Assembly: GCA_943192975.1 (NCBI GenBank)
Contig: CALPCJ010000001.1
Coordinates: forward strand, 186,001 to 250,000
Length of the DNA stretch: 64,000 nt
Direction: 5' to 3'
Source of the DNA: Senimuribacter intestinalis
GTDB lineage: Bacteria; Bacillota; Clostridia; Peptostreptococcales; Anaerovoracaceae
Shown here: positions 8,798-17,169 of the stretch, piece by piece
Numbering within the stretch: position 1 is the stretch's first letter
How the letters are laid out: the number at the start of each line of letters is the position of its first letter
Program-made: the position numbers and the translations under genes
The notes under the pieces: generated by a model
Told to the model about the DNA's origin: nothing
The model's input: only the letters and a program-made list of their open reading frames with translations
The model's database searches: none

Positions 8798-9550
8798 TTA
8801 TCGTGGCTGCATATCCAGCAGTATTATATTGAAATATGGTTTTAACGCTTCGGTTACGGACTCCCTCACAGCTATAAATTGATCCATTTGTGCATCTGGC
8901 AGTTGTACTCTGGCGCTGTCATGGAACATTCGGATCCGAAAATCAGAAAATCCCAGTTTCATCAGTGCAGCCTCTGCGCCTTCTATCCGGCACAGCTTTT
9001 CTTCGGTGATCTTTTCGCCTGTAGGCACTCTCGTCGCAAGGCAGGCATAAGATGGCTTATCCCAGGTAAAAAGCCCAGCCGCTTTCGAGCGATCTCTAAC
9101 CTCTTTTTTTGTCATTCCGCAAAGCCTCAGCGGTGACAGAACTTTCATTTCGGAAAGCGCCCGCATGCCCGGTCTGTCCCCGGCATCATCAGAAGCATTA
9201 GTGCCGTCAATGATAACATCGTATCCGTCTGCTTTTGCCGCCTCAAGCAGCCTACCGAAAATGTGCTTTTTACAGTAATAACATCTGTTTTCCGGATTTG
9301 CTGCAACGGTTTCGTCCTCCAGAATATCGCACTCCAAAATGCGCAGCTTTGCAGAAAGCTCTGCAGCCAACCTCTTTGCATCCGAAAGCTCAAACTGCGG
9401 CTGAAATTGACTCTTTGCAAAATAGGCAGTCACATCCGCTTCCCATCTTTGCGCCGCATAAAGTAAATACGCAGAATCCACTCCGCCTGAAAAAGCCAAA
9501 GCTACCTTTCGATTTTCTTTAAAAAACTCTTCTAAATTTCTATATTCCAT
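8798..9550 (-). CDS. larE: LarE, ATP-dependent sulfur transferase, three-cysteine type
   Basis: I start at ATG 9550 (MEYRNLEEFF), six bases after AGAGAGG, rather than the far upstream ATG at 9658, which would include leader RNA; length is then 250 residues. The PP-loop ATP-pyrophosphatase motif SGGVDS is at 21-26. LarE adenylates the P2CMN carboxylates and replaces oxygen with sulfur. Cys90-x-x-Cys93 (RCYYCKK) plus Cys170 (SYACLATR) give three cysteines. From memory this matches LarE enzymes that carry a 4Fe-4S cluster, in contrast to the Lactobacillus enzyme that sacrifices one cysteine. First gene of the operon. Confidence 0.93.
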   Translation of the reverse strand: MEYRNLEEFFKENRKVALAFSGGVDSAYLLYAAQRWEADVTAYFAKSQFQPQFELSDAKRLAAELSAKLRILECDILEDETVAANPENRCYYCKKHIFGRLLEAAKADGYDVIIDGTNASDDAGDRPGMRALSEMKVLSPLRLCGMTKKEVRDRSKAAGLFTWDKPSYACLATRVPTGEKITEEKLCRIEGAEAALMKLGFSDFRIRMFHDSARVQLPDAQMDQFIAVRESVTEALKPYFNIILLDMQPR

Positions 9551-9566
9551 GTTCATCCTCTCTCGA

Positions 9567-9627
9567 CAAAACAAAAACGCCACGAACAAAGCTGGGTTTC
9601 TGCGAAACCCTATCTGCCTTCGTGGCG
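9567..9627 (-). terminator. hairpin plus T run in the larE leader (attenuator-like)
   Basis: On the minus strand CGCCACGAA (9627-9619) pairs perfectly with TTCGTGGCG (9586-9578). Inside it is a second perfect stem, GGGTTTC-GCA-GAAACCC, and the element is followed by TTTTTGTTTT. It sits between the promoter at 9717-9745 and the larE start at 9550, so it would end most transcripts unless relieved. The asymmetric internal loop (GGCAGATA / AGCTTTG) between the two stems is what one would expect of a ligand- or protein-binding RNA, but I cannot match it to a known riboswitch class. Confidence 0.6.
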
Positions 9628-9716
9628 CAATCTTTCTAATATGTAATTTATGATGCAATGTTTATCAGAACTTTTCAAAGTCTGCACGCAATTTCTTCAT
9701 GAAATCTAATATATTT

Positions 9717-9745
9717 ATTGTACCCCAGCCCGGCTCAAAAATCAA
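9717..9745 (-). promoter_or_regulatory. promoter of the lar operon
   Basis: Minus strand TTGATT (9745-9740), 17-base spacer, TACAAT (9722-9717). Transcription would begin near 9709, giving a leader of about 160 bases before larE. The -35 box lies in the loop and arm of the large inverted repeat at 9730-9760. Confidence 0.7.
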
Positions 9746-9760
9746 GTTTTTTTGAGCCGG
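9730..9760. repeat. 12-bp perfect inverted repeat over the lar promoter
   Basis: CCGGCTCAAAAA (9730-9741) and TTTTTGAGCCGG (9749-9760) are perfectly complementary with a 7-base loop. No T run follows in either direction, so a plain terminator is unlikely. It covers the -35 box and spacer of the lar promoter, which suits a repressor or activator operator. It does not match the NikR consensus I know. Confidence 0.6.
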
Positions 9761-10021
9761 AACCTGTTATCCCTAAGCTTTAAAATAGCCCTTTGATATG
9801 ATACACCGAAAAAAATGTATTTGATTTCATGGATTTTATAATTAGTTTTGATAATTTAATTTTCCCCAACACCGAAATCGAATAAGGACACATTCTTCCC
9901 TGGCGACTATTCTATTATAGAAAAAACAGATTCGTTTATTGTTGTTTTTTACAGCATTTGAGATGTAAAATTCGTCTAAGATATATATAATTAATCATCA
10001 GAATCATTACCCCAATCAAAT

Positions 10022-10480
10022 TTACAAACAAATGATACTCCCTATAGATAGTGCAGTTATACCTACTTTCATTTGTTTGCTGCGGCTGCTGAAACTATAT
10101 AATAGATACTCCATTTCCATAGTAAAATCAATAAAAAAAGAAGTTATCAACATTCCATTTGAATGTCTAAACGCCACCATAAATGACAATAGTCCCAAGA
10201 GAAAAATTGGCATTAGAAAAATCTTCTTAAAGTATACAGGCTTACATAATAGTAGGTAGGACCCCACAATTGCAGCATCTAGCCCACACCATGCAATGTG
10301 TATAAAACTAGCCGTTCCTTCAACTGTAATATCTTGGAGCAAAGCGTTTATCTCCCAAGCAAAATTTATAAATATTGCGATTGGCGGTATATTCGTATTC
10401 CGATTTTTTACGTTATATACAATTATTAGTATATATGTAACACTCCAAAACAGACCTTGCAAAACGTCAAAATTCTGCAT
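10022..10480 (-). CDS. small membrane protein resembling integral-membrane terpene cyclases, probably frameshifted at its 3' end
   Basis: A 152-residue polytopic membrane protein (about five helices) starting at ATG 10480 behind GAAAGGAAG. NFAWE (39-43) followed by HIAWCGLDAA (W64, D68) resembles the WE...D pattern of the Pyr4-like transmembrane terpene cyclase family; this is pattern memory and tentative. The frame stops at 10022 in the middle of a helix. Directly beyond it, the -1 frame continues with a typical membrane helix (NLIGVMILMINYIYLRR) and a basic tail, ending at 9936. A one-base shift near 10022-10030 would join them into ~180 residues. It is monocistronic, between two terminator-like hairpins. 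Confidence 0.6.
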   Translation of the reverse strand: MQNFDVLQGLFWSVTYILIIVYNVKNRNTNIPPIAIFINFAWEINALLQDITVEGTASFIHIAWCGLDAAIVGSYLLLCKPVYFKKIFLMPIFLLGLLSFMVAFRHSNGMLITSFFIDFTMEMEYLLYSFSSRSKQMKVGITALSIGSIICL

Positions 10481-10507
10481 AAATGTCTTCCTTTCTCACT
10501 ATAATGC

Positions 10508-10541
10508 GCAAAAAGACAACCTATAAAGGTCGTCTTTTTGC
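10508..10541 (-). terminator. terminator after the 1390-residue secreted protein gene
   Basis: GCAAAAAGAC(A/G)ACCT pairs with its complement through a short ATA loop, with A and T tracts at the base. It lies 19 bases past the stop at 10560 and looks bidirectional. Confidence 0.75.
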
Positions 10542-10559
10542 ATATAAACTCTACATCAA

Positions 10560-10931
10560 TTAAATCCTTCTCCAGGCTTTTGTTGACCAAGGGGTGTAAA
10601 TCTTCTGATCTCCAACCACTTTATAGCCCCTTACCTTGTAGTAGTAAGTTCTGCCTTTCTTCAGTTCCTTGTTATTGATATAGTTTTTCTTTGTTGTTGT
10701 CTTGAAATATGGAGTCTTTCCAAATCCAGAGTATCTCTTGGTGGATTTATATACTTCATATCCGTCCAAACCAATGTCCTCGATGTTCTTTGGAACAGTC
10801 CACGTCACCTTAATTGCCTTCTTTCCGTTCAGCTTCGTCAGCTTGGAAGTCAGCTTAATCTTTGCTCCCTGCACTGCTGTGATTACTTCTTCGTCAGGAA
10901 GAGGTCCCAGCGGTGTATCCGGATCTTCGAT
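10560..10931 (-). repeat. copy 1 of a shared 3' gene segment (FnIII-like module)
   Basis: The last ~370 bases match 15595-15969 closely at both DNA and protein level (about 85% identical residues by eye, including the runs YKSTKRYSGFGKTPYFKTTTKK and WSTKAWR). This is a recent duplication or gene-conversion tract. Confidence 0.85.
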
Positions 10932-13900
10932 TTCTGTCGGTGGCTGCGGCTCTACCGGTGTTGTCGGTTCCGTAGGACCCGGATTTGGGTCTACTGGAGG
11001 ATTTACTGGACCAACTGGTATTGACGGTTCAGCAGCGCCGCAATCCCTGCATATTCCATTTTCATAAATGTGCTTACCTGTCGCCAGCACAACCTCGGAC
11101 TCAATCAAAACTTTATCACACACACTGCACTTACTCCCAGCTGTCTTTCCATCCTTTACACAAGTTGCAGCTGTTTCTTCTATATCAACCGGTGTATGCG
11201 CTTCAGTTTTCGGAACTATCTTCTGCGCTTTTAATACAAGACCGCAAACCTCACAGTGACTGCCTTCAGTTAATCCAGTTGCAGCACAGGTTGCTTCCAC
11301 AGCTTCATCAGCTACTGCCTTATGTCCCAGCTTTTCAATTACTACGCCGTTCATTTCTTTGTAGTCTTCATCAAAATTCATATGACAAGCGCTGCAAGTG
11401 TAGTGTGCAAGAATTCCATCTTCTTCACAGGTTGCCGCTTTACCCTCTATTAGTTTACCGTAATCATGACCTTTCGCATCAAGTATCATCTTGAAAACAA
11501 AGTCCTGACCATCTGCTGTGTACCGATAAACCGCTTCACCCGCCTCAGTACAGCTTGGTTCATCAACCTTCACCACATATGCCTCACTGCCGAGAACCGG
11601 TAATGTCTTGGTTTCTTCATTTCCACACGCACCACGTGCACATACTCTAGTTAAGACGCCTGCCGCCTCCTCTGTCGGATTAACAGTTACTTTCCACGCA
11701 CCATAGTTATGACCCAATGCTGTAATAGTTACATCCTGCACTTCATTACCATCTTCATCGAAATTCCCATCGCAGCGCTGGCAATGTAAATGTGCAATAA
11801 TGCCGTCTTTCTCACAGGTCGCTGCTTTTTCCTCTACAAAACGCTTACTGTGACCAAGCGCCTCAAGGCTTATATCTACCATAACTGATTCATCATTTTT
11901 CAGTGTATATCTATCCAGCCCTGTATCAGTACAATTCGGTTCTGTCACACGCACACACGTATAATCGTCTTCACTTAACATCGGAAGAATCTCTTCCTCA
12001 TAAATATCCTCACATCCGATACATCTTCTGGACATATGTCCCGGTGCCAACTGGGTCGGTTTAGTATCAATCTCCCATTCGCTATAGATGTGTCCGGCTG
12101 CGTTAAGCTCTACCTCAAAGGAAAATGCCTCTTCGGTTTCCGTTTTATAAATGTAGATTGCGATTCCTCCCTCTGTACAGGTCGGCGCAGGATTCATCGC
12201 CACATCATATTCCTGGCTGTCTTCTGATAAAACCGGAAGTGTTACACTTTCTGTTTCTTCGCATATGCTGCAAGTTCTTTCCAGCGTACCTTCTGTCATT
12301 TCAGTTGGCGCTGCAGTGCACTCCCATTTTCCGTACTTATGACCGGAAGTAATCGTATACTTATATGCTACAACCGGACCAATCTGTTTACCGTCTTTAT
12401 ATGCAGCAGCTTTGATGGTGTATTCTACATCCTTGTCGCTATCACATTTTAGTGCGATCGGATTCTCATAAAGAGAACTGTCCGCAGTTGGATCACTTCC
12501 GTCCGTTGTATAACGAATTTCTGCTCCTGCTACACCCTCTATCCTGAGATCTACAGACTTATCACCCTCAAAGATTCCTTCCTTCTCGTAATCTTTGGCA
12601 TCTACACTGGCAATCGGACTGCCTGCAGACCATTTACCCTTATTATAAGTATAGATGTATCCGGCTTTTCCTTCTGTGATTTCTGTAAATGTTTCGTCAG
12701 CATTGCATAACTGCGCCGGCGTAATTGCTATCTCATGGAAAGTCGCATCTGTATTGCTCTGTGTTATCTCATGTAACTTTCTGCTTCCGTCTACAGCATT
12801 TGATAATACAAACTGACCGGTTCCCTTGCTGCTGATAATATTGCCGCCGCCAGCTGTCGTATAAACGCCTCCATTTGCAGTCATTGTGCCGTTAATATCA
12901 ATCTTTGCGTCTTTTAAATCATTTGCAGTACGGGTATATCTTTGCTGCTGATTTGCCACATACGCCGCAGCATAGAAATCCCGATTGCCAGTAATATAGC
13001 CTTTTCCTATCCATTCCTCTCTATCGTATACAAACAGATCTGCTCCTTCAGTTACTTCTAATTCACTGCCTTCTTCAATCGTTATTTCAGCACCCGGAAG
13101 CAAAGACATATCTTCGTTCACATGCATTGTTCCCTTCCGCATAATGATGGAAATATTTCCATTAATCGGAAGAACATAATCAGATGAATGCACGGTCTGC
13201 GAAATAATAGACAACTTTACATTAAGAGAAATTTCATTTACATTCAATCCGCCATTAACATCCAGATAAAGTCTATCGTTTGTTTTATCATATCTCTTTA
13301 TCAGATAACTGTTCTCATCTGTCAGCATATAAAGTCCGCCGTCACCGATAAAAGAAATCTCTGCGCTTGTATTAGTTTTGGCCGCATAAATACTCGTGTA
13401 GCCTTTTAATTGCGCACCTTTATAAAGTTTGAGCGGCGCTTCAATGTTCTGTATATAATATTGGGAGAACGGAAATACCTTTTCGCTTGCTTTGTTCAAT
13501 TGAGATGTACAGCTTCCGCCTCTCCAGTCTCTAATCTGGAAGTACTCATAAACCTGTGCGCCCGGATTTGCCTGTACAAGTCCGTCTCCGGTGATATATC
13601 CATAAGCATAGAGTGATGCACCGGACTGTAGATCTATTCTTCCACTATCTGAAAGTTCTATATGGCTGTATGCACCTACGACAGCCCCAACATTCGGCTG
13701 CTGCGAAGAATGGGCCGCGCTGACACTGATTGCACCGCCGCTGGCTACAGTTAATGTTCCATTTATAGTCAATTTCCGATACTCTTTTCTCGTACCAGTT
13801 GTCGCAATTCCTGGTTTCGTTGTATAGCAGGTGTTTGCATCATCAAAAGGAATCAATAAAGTTACGCCGCTTGGAATCGTATAATCCCCTTCCATCACGC

Positions 13901-14732
13901 CGTTTCTCAATAGCGTGATGACCTTCGAATCACTGCTTTCTGCTTCACTGATTGCTTCATCCCAGCTAAAATAAACCTTTGAGCCTACTCCAAGCATCGG
14001 ATCGGATGCTTTGCTGAATTTTGCAGAAATTGTTCCATCCTTAGTTGGGAAAAAGGAATAGCTTACATCCGTTGATAAAAGTTTATCATCCAGATACCAG
14101 CCCATAAACTCGTATTCCGTTTCACCTTCTCCGGTCTCCAGCAGATATCCTTCCGCCCCTGCCTTTGTGAATGTTTGGGTTTCGCTGATGGACTCGCCGT
14201 CTACGGTGTAACTGCCGTGTTCGGCCTCTGCAAAAGTTATGCTGGGATTCTCATTTTTCCCAAGCTGTATATCACTTATATCAACAGATGTCGTCTTCTC
14301 ATCTTCTGCTGAGGTAATTACGATATTCACAGATGCGCCTGGCGCTAATTCAGTTTCAAAATCCCCGTTAAATAAACTCGTGTATGTCTCTTCGCCTATC
14401 TGCACGGAGCCTCCATTTGGGGTGGCTTTAAAACCGAAATACAAAGTCTCTGTTTTATCGCTGGCATTTTTAATTACAAGTGTTGCCGTTGATGACTTTG
14501 CACTGCTACAGCCACCTCCCGCAGTTCCCGTTACGGATCCTGTAATTCCAGTGCCATCTTTTACTTCCCATGTGCCGCTTCCTTTTTCACTCAGGCTGAT
14601 ATTCTGGTCGCTCAGCGCACCAGATATGCCTGCAAAAGCAGAATTTGGAGCCAAAATCATTGCAAGCAGGCTAAACAGCAGGATTGCAATCAATAATTCC
14701 ATGGATACACGTTTCAGTACACGTTTCAGCAT
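10560..14732 (-). CDS. 1390-residue secreted repeat protein with FnIII-like C-terminus
   Basis: Signal peptide at residues ~1-34 (ELLIAILLFSLLAMILAPNSAFA). Residues ~170-245 include an InlB/Flg_new-type repeat (YEFMGWYLDDKLLS). A long beta-helix-like segment follows (TLTVASGGAISVSA, INGTMTANGGVYTT), then a chitobiase-C-terminal-like repeat (GAEIRYTTDGSDPTADSSLYENP, ~745-815). Next come about seven GHxYGxW / ATCxxxG / CxxC units (~820-1230) that look like small zinc-ribbon or disulfide modules. A Pro-rich linker containing DPDTPLGPLPDEE precedes the last ~120 residues, an FnIII-like domain almost identical to that of the protein at 15595. There is no sorting motif. Function unknown; adhesion or matrix binding is a guess. 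Confidence 0.88.
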   Translation of the reverse strand: MLKRVLKRVSMELLIAILLFSLLAMILAPNSAFAGISGALSDQNISLSEKGSGTWEVKDGTGITGSVTGTAGGGCSSAKSSTATLVIKNASDKTETLYFGFKATPNGGSVQIGEETYTSLFNGDFETELAPGASVNIVITSAEDEKTTSVDISDIQLGKNENPSITFAEAEHGSYTVDGESISETQTFTKAGAEGYLLETGEGETEYEFMGWYLDDKLLSTDVSYSFFPTKDGTISAKFSKASDPMLGVGSKVYFSWDEAISEAESSDSKVITLLRNGVMEGDYTIPSGVTLLIPFDDANTCYTTKPGIATTGTRKEYRKLTINGTLTVASGGAISVSAAHSSQQPNVGAVVGAYSHIELSDSGRIDLQSGASLYAYGYITGDGLVQANPGAQVYEYFQIRDWRGGSCTSQLNKASEKVFPFSQYYIQNIEAPLKLYKGAQLKGYTSIYAAKTNTSAEISFIGDGGLYMLTDENSYLIKRYDKTNDRLYLDVNGGLNVNEISLNVKLSIISQTVHSSDYVLPINGNISIIMRKGTMHVNEDMSLLPGAEITIEEGSELEVTEGADLFVYDREEWIGKGYITGNRDFYAAAYVANQQQRYTRTANDLKDAKIDINGTMTANGGVYTTAGGGNIISSKGTGQFVLSNAVDGSRKLHEITQSNTDATFHEIAITPAQLCNADETFTEITEGKAGYIYTYNKGKWSAGSPIASVDAKDYEKEGIFEGDKSVDLRIEGVAGAEIRYTTDGSDPTADSSLYENPIALKCDSDKDVEYTIKAAAYKDGKQIGPVVAYKYTITSGHKYGKWECTAAPTEMTEGTLERTCSICEETESVTLPVLSEDSQEYDVAMNPAPTCTEGGIAIYIYKTETEEAFSFEVELNAAGHIYSEWEIDTKPTQLAPGHMSRRCIGCEDIYEEEILPMLSEDDYTCVRVTEPNCTDTGLDRYTLKNDESVMVDISLEALGHSKRFVEEKAATCEKDGIIAHLHCQRCDGNFDEDGNEVQDVTITALGHNYGAWKVTVNPTEEAAGVLTRVCARGACGNEETKTLPVLGSEAYVVKVDEPSCTEAGEAVYRYTADGQDFVFKMILDAKGHDYGKLIEGKAATCEEDGILAHYTCSACHMNFDEDYKEMNGVVIEKLGHKAVADEAVEATCAATGLTEGSHCEVCGLVLKAQKIVPKTEAHTPVDIEETAATCVKDGKTAGSKCSVCDKVLIESEVVLATGKHIYENGICRDCGAAEPSIPVGPVNPPVDPNPGPTEPTTPVEPQPPTEIEDPDTPLGPLPDEEVITAVQGAKIKLTSKLTKLNGKKAIKVTWTVPKNIEDIGLDGYEVYKSTKRYSGFGKTPYFKTTTKKNYINNKELKKGRTYYYKVRGYKVVGDQKIYTPWSTKAWRRI

Positions 14733-14779
14733 TTCAAAACTCCTTTTACTAATTCTTTCTAAATTGCACTAACTCTCTT

Positions 14780-15481
14780 CTATCTAAACTGTTTTTTAAC
14801 ATTCTTATATTCAACTTTACTTCTTTGTTCCCGCAACTCTAAATAAACTGCGCTTCCAATAATAGCACTCAATACTGCCCAGATATGACCATAATGAAAT
14901 GGTCCGAAAACCAGTTCTCCTGCACGCAGCCATTCTTCGCAAAATCTGAAACTACCATATGCAATCATATATAGTGGCCAAAGCTCTCCTAATTGAGTGC
15001 CCTTTCGATATTTTATATAGAAAAAAATCAATAATCCGATATGAAATATAATCTCTAATTCTCGCGTCGGCCAGCGAAGGGATTCGCTTCCTGGCAAAAA
15101 CTGCCCCTGACAGCAGCCGCTTACAATACAAGCAATTCTTGCAAATATCAGGGTTGTAATCGTACACATGACGAAAACATCAAATACATCATAAAACGGT
15201 CTGCGAAATAGTCTCGCGCCTATGAAATACACGATAGGCAAAAGAAAAATACTTCCGAAAAGAGACTGACCGCTTTCTAACGGGTTTCCCCATGTTTCTA
15301 ATCCTGCAAATAACTTAACACACACCACTCCTGCGGCTGTATTTAAAGCAGACATAACAGGAATTAACGATGAGGGAATCTGTAGTCTGTGACGAAATAT
15401 CCACAGCCAGCCACAACCTATTGCCGTGGCAAAAATCAAACAAATCAGTAATATATGTTCCTCTATCCAGGGAAAAAACAC
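14780..15481 (-). CDS. Lgt-like membrane protein (prolipoprotein diacylglyceryl transferase paralogue)
   Basis: A 233-residue, ~7-helix protein starting at GTG 15481 (GGAG 8 bases upstream). The Lgt core is recognisable but altered: where Lgt has GRxGNFxNGE this has ARIACIVSGCCQG (114-126). A WPTRELEI stretch (137-144) and the C-terminal YGSFRFCEEWLRAGE (~175-190, with the conserved Arg and Glu pattern) follow. Lgt transfers diacylglycerol to lipoprotein cysteines. The GCC variants are a distinct clostridial subfamily and may have another substrate. It is followed after 47 bases by the 1390-residue protein gene, so the two may be co-transcribed. Confidence 0.75.
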   Translation of the reverse strand: MFFPWIEEHILLICLIFATAIGCGWLWIFRHRLQIPSSLIPVMSALNTAAGVVCVKLFAGLETWGNPLESGQSLFGSIFLLPIVYFIGARLFRRPFYDVFDVFVMCTITTLIFARIACIVSGCCQGQFLPGSESLRWPTRELEIIFHIGLLIFFYIKYRKGTQLGELWPLYMIAYGSFRFCEEWLRAGELVFGPFHYGHIWAVLSAIIGSAVYLELREQRSKVEYKNVKKQFR

Positions 15482-15540
15482 TTCTATATCTCCATTCCCT
15501 TATAATATCATTGTTGCTCTATCATCCGACTTTGATAAAA

Positions 15541-15562
15541 GGGCAGTCTGCGAAGACTGCCC
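15541..15562 (-). terminator. terminator after the 524-residue secreted protein gene
   Basis: GGGCAGTCT-GCGA-AGACTGCCC, a perfect 9-bp stem. On the minus strand it is followed by TTTTATC. It lies 32 bases past the stop at 15595. Confidence 0.85.
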
Positions 15563-15594
15563 ATATCATCTTAATGAAACTATTAGGCACAGAA

Positions 15595-15969
15595 CTATTT
15601 GATGGTTCTCCATGCTTTGGTTGACCACTGGGTGTAAACCTTCTGATCTCCCACCATCTTATAGCCTCTTACTTTGTAGTAGTAAGTCTTGCCTTTCTTC
15701 AGTTCTTTGTTATTAATATAGCTCTTCTTAGTAGTTGTCTTAAAATATGGAGTCTTTCCAAATCCAGAGTATCTCTTGGTGGATTTATATACTTCATATC
15801 CGTCCAGTTCTAACTCTTCAACTGCCGATGGCACTGTCCAAGTTACCTTTACTGCTTTTTTACCGTTCAAGGTTGTCAGCTTAGAAGCCAGCTTAATCTT
15901 AGCACCCTGTACTGCAGCGATAACTTCTTCATCAGGAAGAGGTCCCAACGGTGTATCAGGATCTTCGAT
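15595..15969 (-). repeat. copy 2 of the shared 3' gene segment
   Basis: Counterpart of 10560-10931 in the same orientation. It encodes the DPDTPLGPLPDEE linker and the FnIII-like domain. Confidence 0.85.
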
Positions 15970-17169
15970 ATCTGTTGGAGGCTCTGGATCCACCGGAGTT
16001 GTTGGTGTAGTTGGACCAACTGGAGGAGTTACCGGCTGGTTGTCAGTAAATCTAGCAACAACTTCCATATCTCCAGTTACTCGCACGGTACCAGTAACTC
16101 TTGTATCTCCAATATACCATCCATCAAAGGTTGCATTTTCCTTTTCAGGAGTTTCTGCCGGCAGAGATACGCTTTCGCCGAACTTTGCAGTTTCTACAGT
16201 CTTTGTTCCTTCATTAATGAAAGTAATATCGTAATCGCCCAGAATAGTAACATTTACAGTTTGACCGTTAGCCTGACCTACTGCATCATCAAACATTTTA
16301 ACAAAGAATGCGATAACAGCTCTTGCGTCGTCAGCCGTTCTCAAAGTATCCAGCGGCTCCTGAATTTCGTCAGAGAATGCCAGGTCACTTCTTACTGTAA
16401 CACCTCTCTTTAAGGTTGCAGCAGAACTGCTGACCTGTAAAGAGCTTCCCTTTGGCAAATATATCTCGATATTATTGCCATTCTCCGTAGTTACGCCTGT
16501 TTCTAAGTGTGCAGCATCTCTAATAGCAGCTTCAGAACCGCCAAGACCGTTCTGACTGCTTGGATTTACTGTGCAGTCCTTATCAAAGATTAATTTTTCA
16601 TAGCCAATCTTTATATATGCGCCTGCCGGAATAAAAATCTTGCTGTCATCTGTTCCTGCAGTTACCTCCACCATATCAACTAATTTCTGCCAAGCTGCTC
16701 TGACTTTATCAGCACCGCCGATAGGGTTTGCCTCTACAGTAAACGTAGAAGGGTTCTTATCGGTAGCCTCTACTGCATAAGAAAAGTCAAGATTATCTAC
16801 TTTTCCTTCTAAAACAGCAGATTCAAATGCAAAAAGATTCTGCAGCGCAGCACTTAGCGGAATACCTTTAAGATCAATTCCAGTATTAAGAGTATAGCTT
16901 GCTTCTCTCAGCCCTGTAATTCCAAGTCCAGCGATGTTTTTCATCTTCAACGTAGCAGTTGCTGAGTTTGCATCTACTTTTTCACCGACAATCTTAGCAA
17001 CCACGCTGTAGTCATCATAAGCGGTTACAGATGCAGTCGTATCCCCGGACTCAAGTGCAAAATAAATTTTGCCGTTGTCGTCCCAGTTCTTTTCTGCAGC
17101 AAACGCCATCGTCGGCATAAAGCAAACCAGCATAGCTACTGTCAGAACTAAACTCATTACTTTTTTCAT
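15595..17169 (-). CDS. 524-residue secreted protein with InlB-type repeat and FnIII-like C-terminus
   Basis: Start taken at ATG 17169, preceded by AAAGGAGA at good spacing; the in-frame codons up to 17205 lack a ribosome site. The signal peptide MKKVMSLVLTVAMLVCFMPTMAFA is followed by ~300 residues of unknown fold (SGDTTASVTAYDDYSVVAKIVGE...). An InlB B-repeat-like unit (ETAKFGESVSLPAETPEKENATFDGWYIG) and a Pro/Thr linker with DPDTPLGPLPDEE come next. The C-terminal ~120 residues are shared with the 1390-residue protein. It has its own strong promoter and ~190-base leader. Probably exported to the surface; it has no sorting signal. Confidence 0.87.
   Translation of the reverse strand: MKKVMSLVLTVAMLVCFMPTMAFAAEKNWDDNGKIYFALESGDTTASVTAYDDYSVVAKIVGEKVDANSATATLKMKNIAGLGITGLREASYTLNTGIDLKGIPLSAALQNLFAFESAVLEGKVDNLDFSYAVEATDKNPSTFTVEANPIGGADKVRAAWQKLVDMVEVTAGTDDSKIFIPAGAYIKIGYEKLIFDKDCTVNPSSQNGLGGSEAAIRDAAHLETGVTTENGNNIEIYLPKGSSLQVSSSAATLKRGVTVRSDLAFSDEIQEPLDTLRTADDARAVIAFFVKMFDDAVGQANGQTVNVTILGDYDITFINEGTKTVETAKFGESVSLPAETPEKENATFDGWYIGDTRVTGTVRVTGDMEVVARFTDNQPVTPPVGPTTPTTPVDPEPPTDIEDPDTPLGPLPDEEVIAAVQGAKIKLASKLTTLNGKKAVKVTWTVPSAVEELELDGYEVYKSTKRYSGFGKTPYFKTTTKKSYINNKELKKGKTYYYKVRGYKMVGDQKVYTQWSTKAWRTIK

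Noticed and set aside
9567..9627. Assignment of the lar leader hairpin to a NiCo (czcD) or c-di-GMP-I riboswitch
   Set aside because: The four-stem junction of NiCo RNAs and the conserved bases of GEMM RNAs are not present; only two stacked stems are seen.
9551..9658. Upstream extension of LarE to 9658
   Set aside because: The extension would translate the leader hairpin; ATG 9550 has the ribosome site and family-typical N-terminus.
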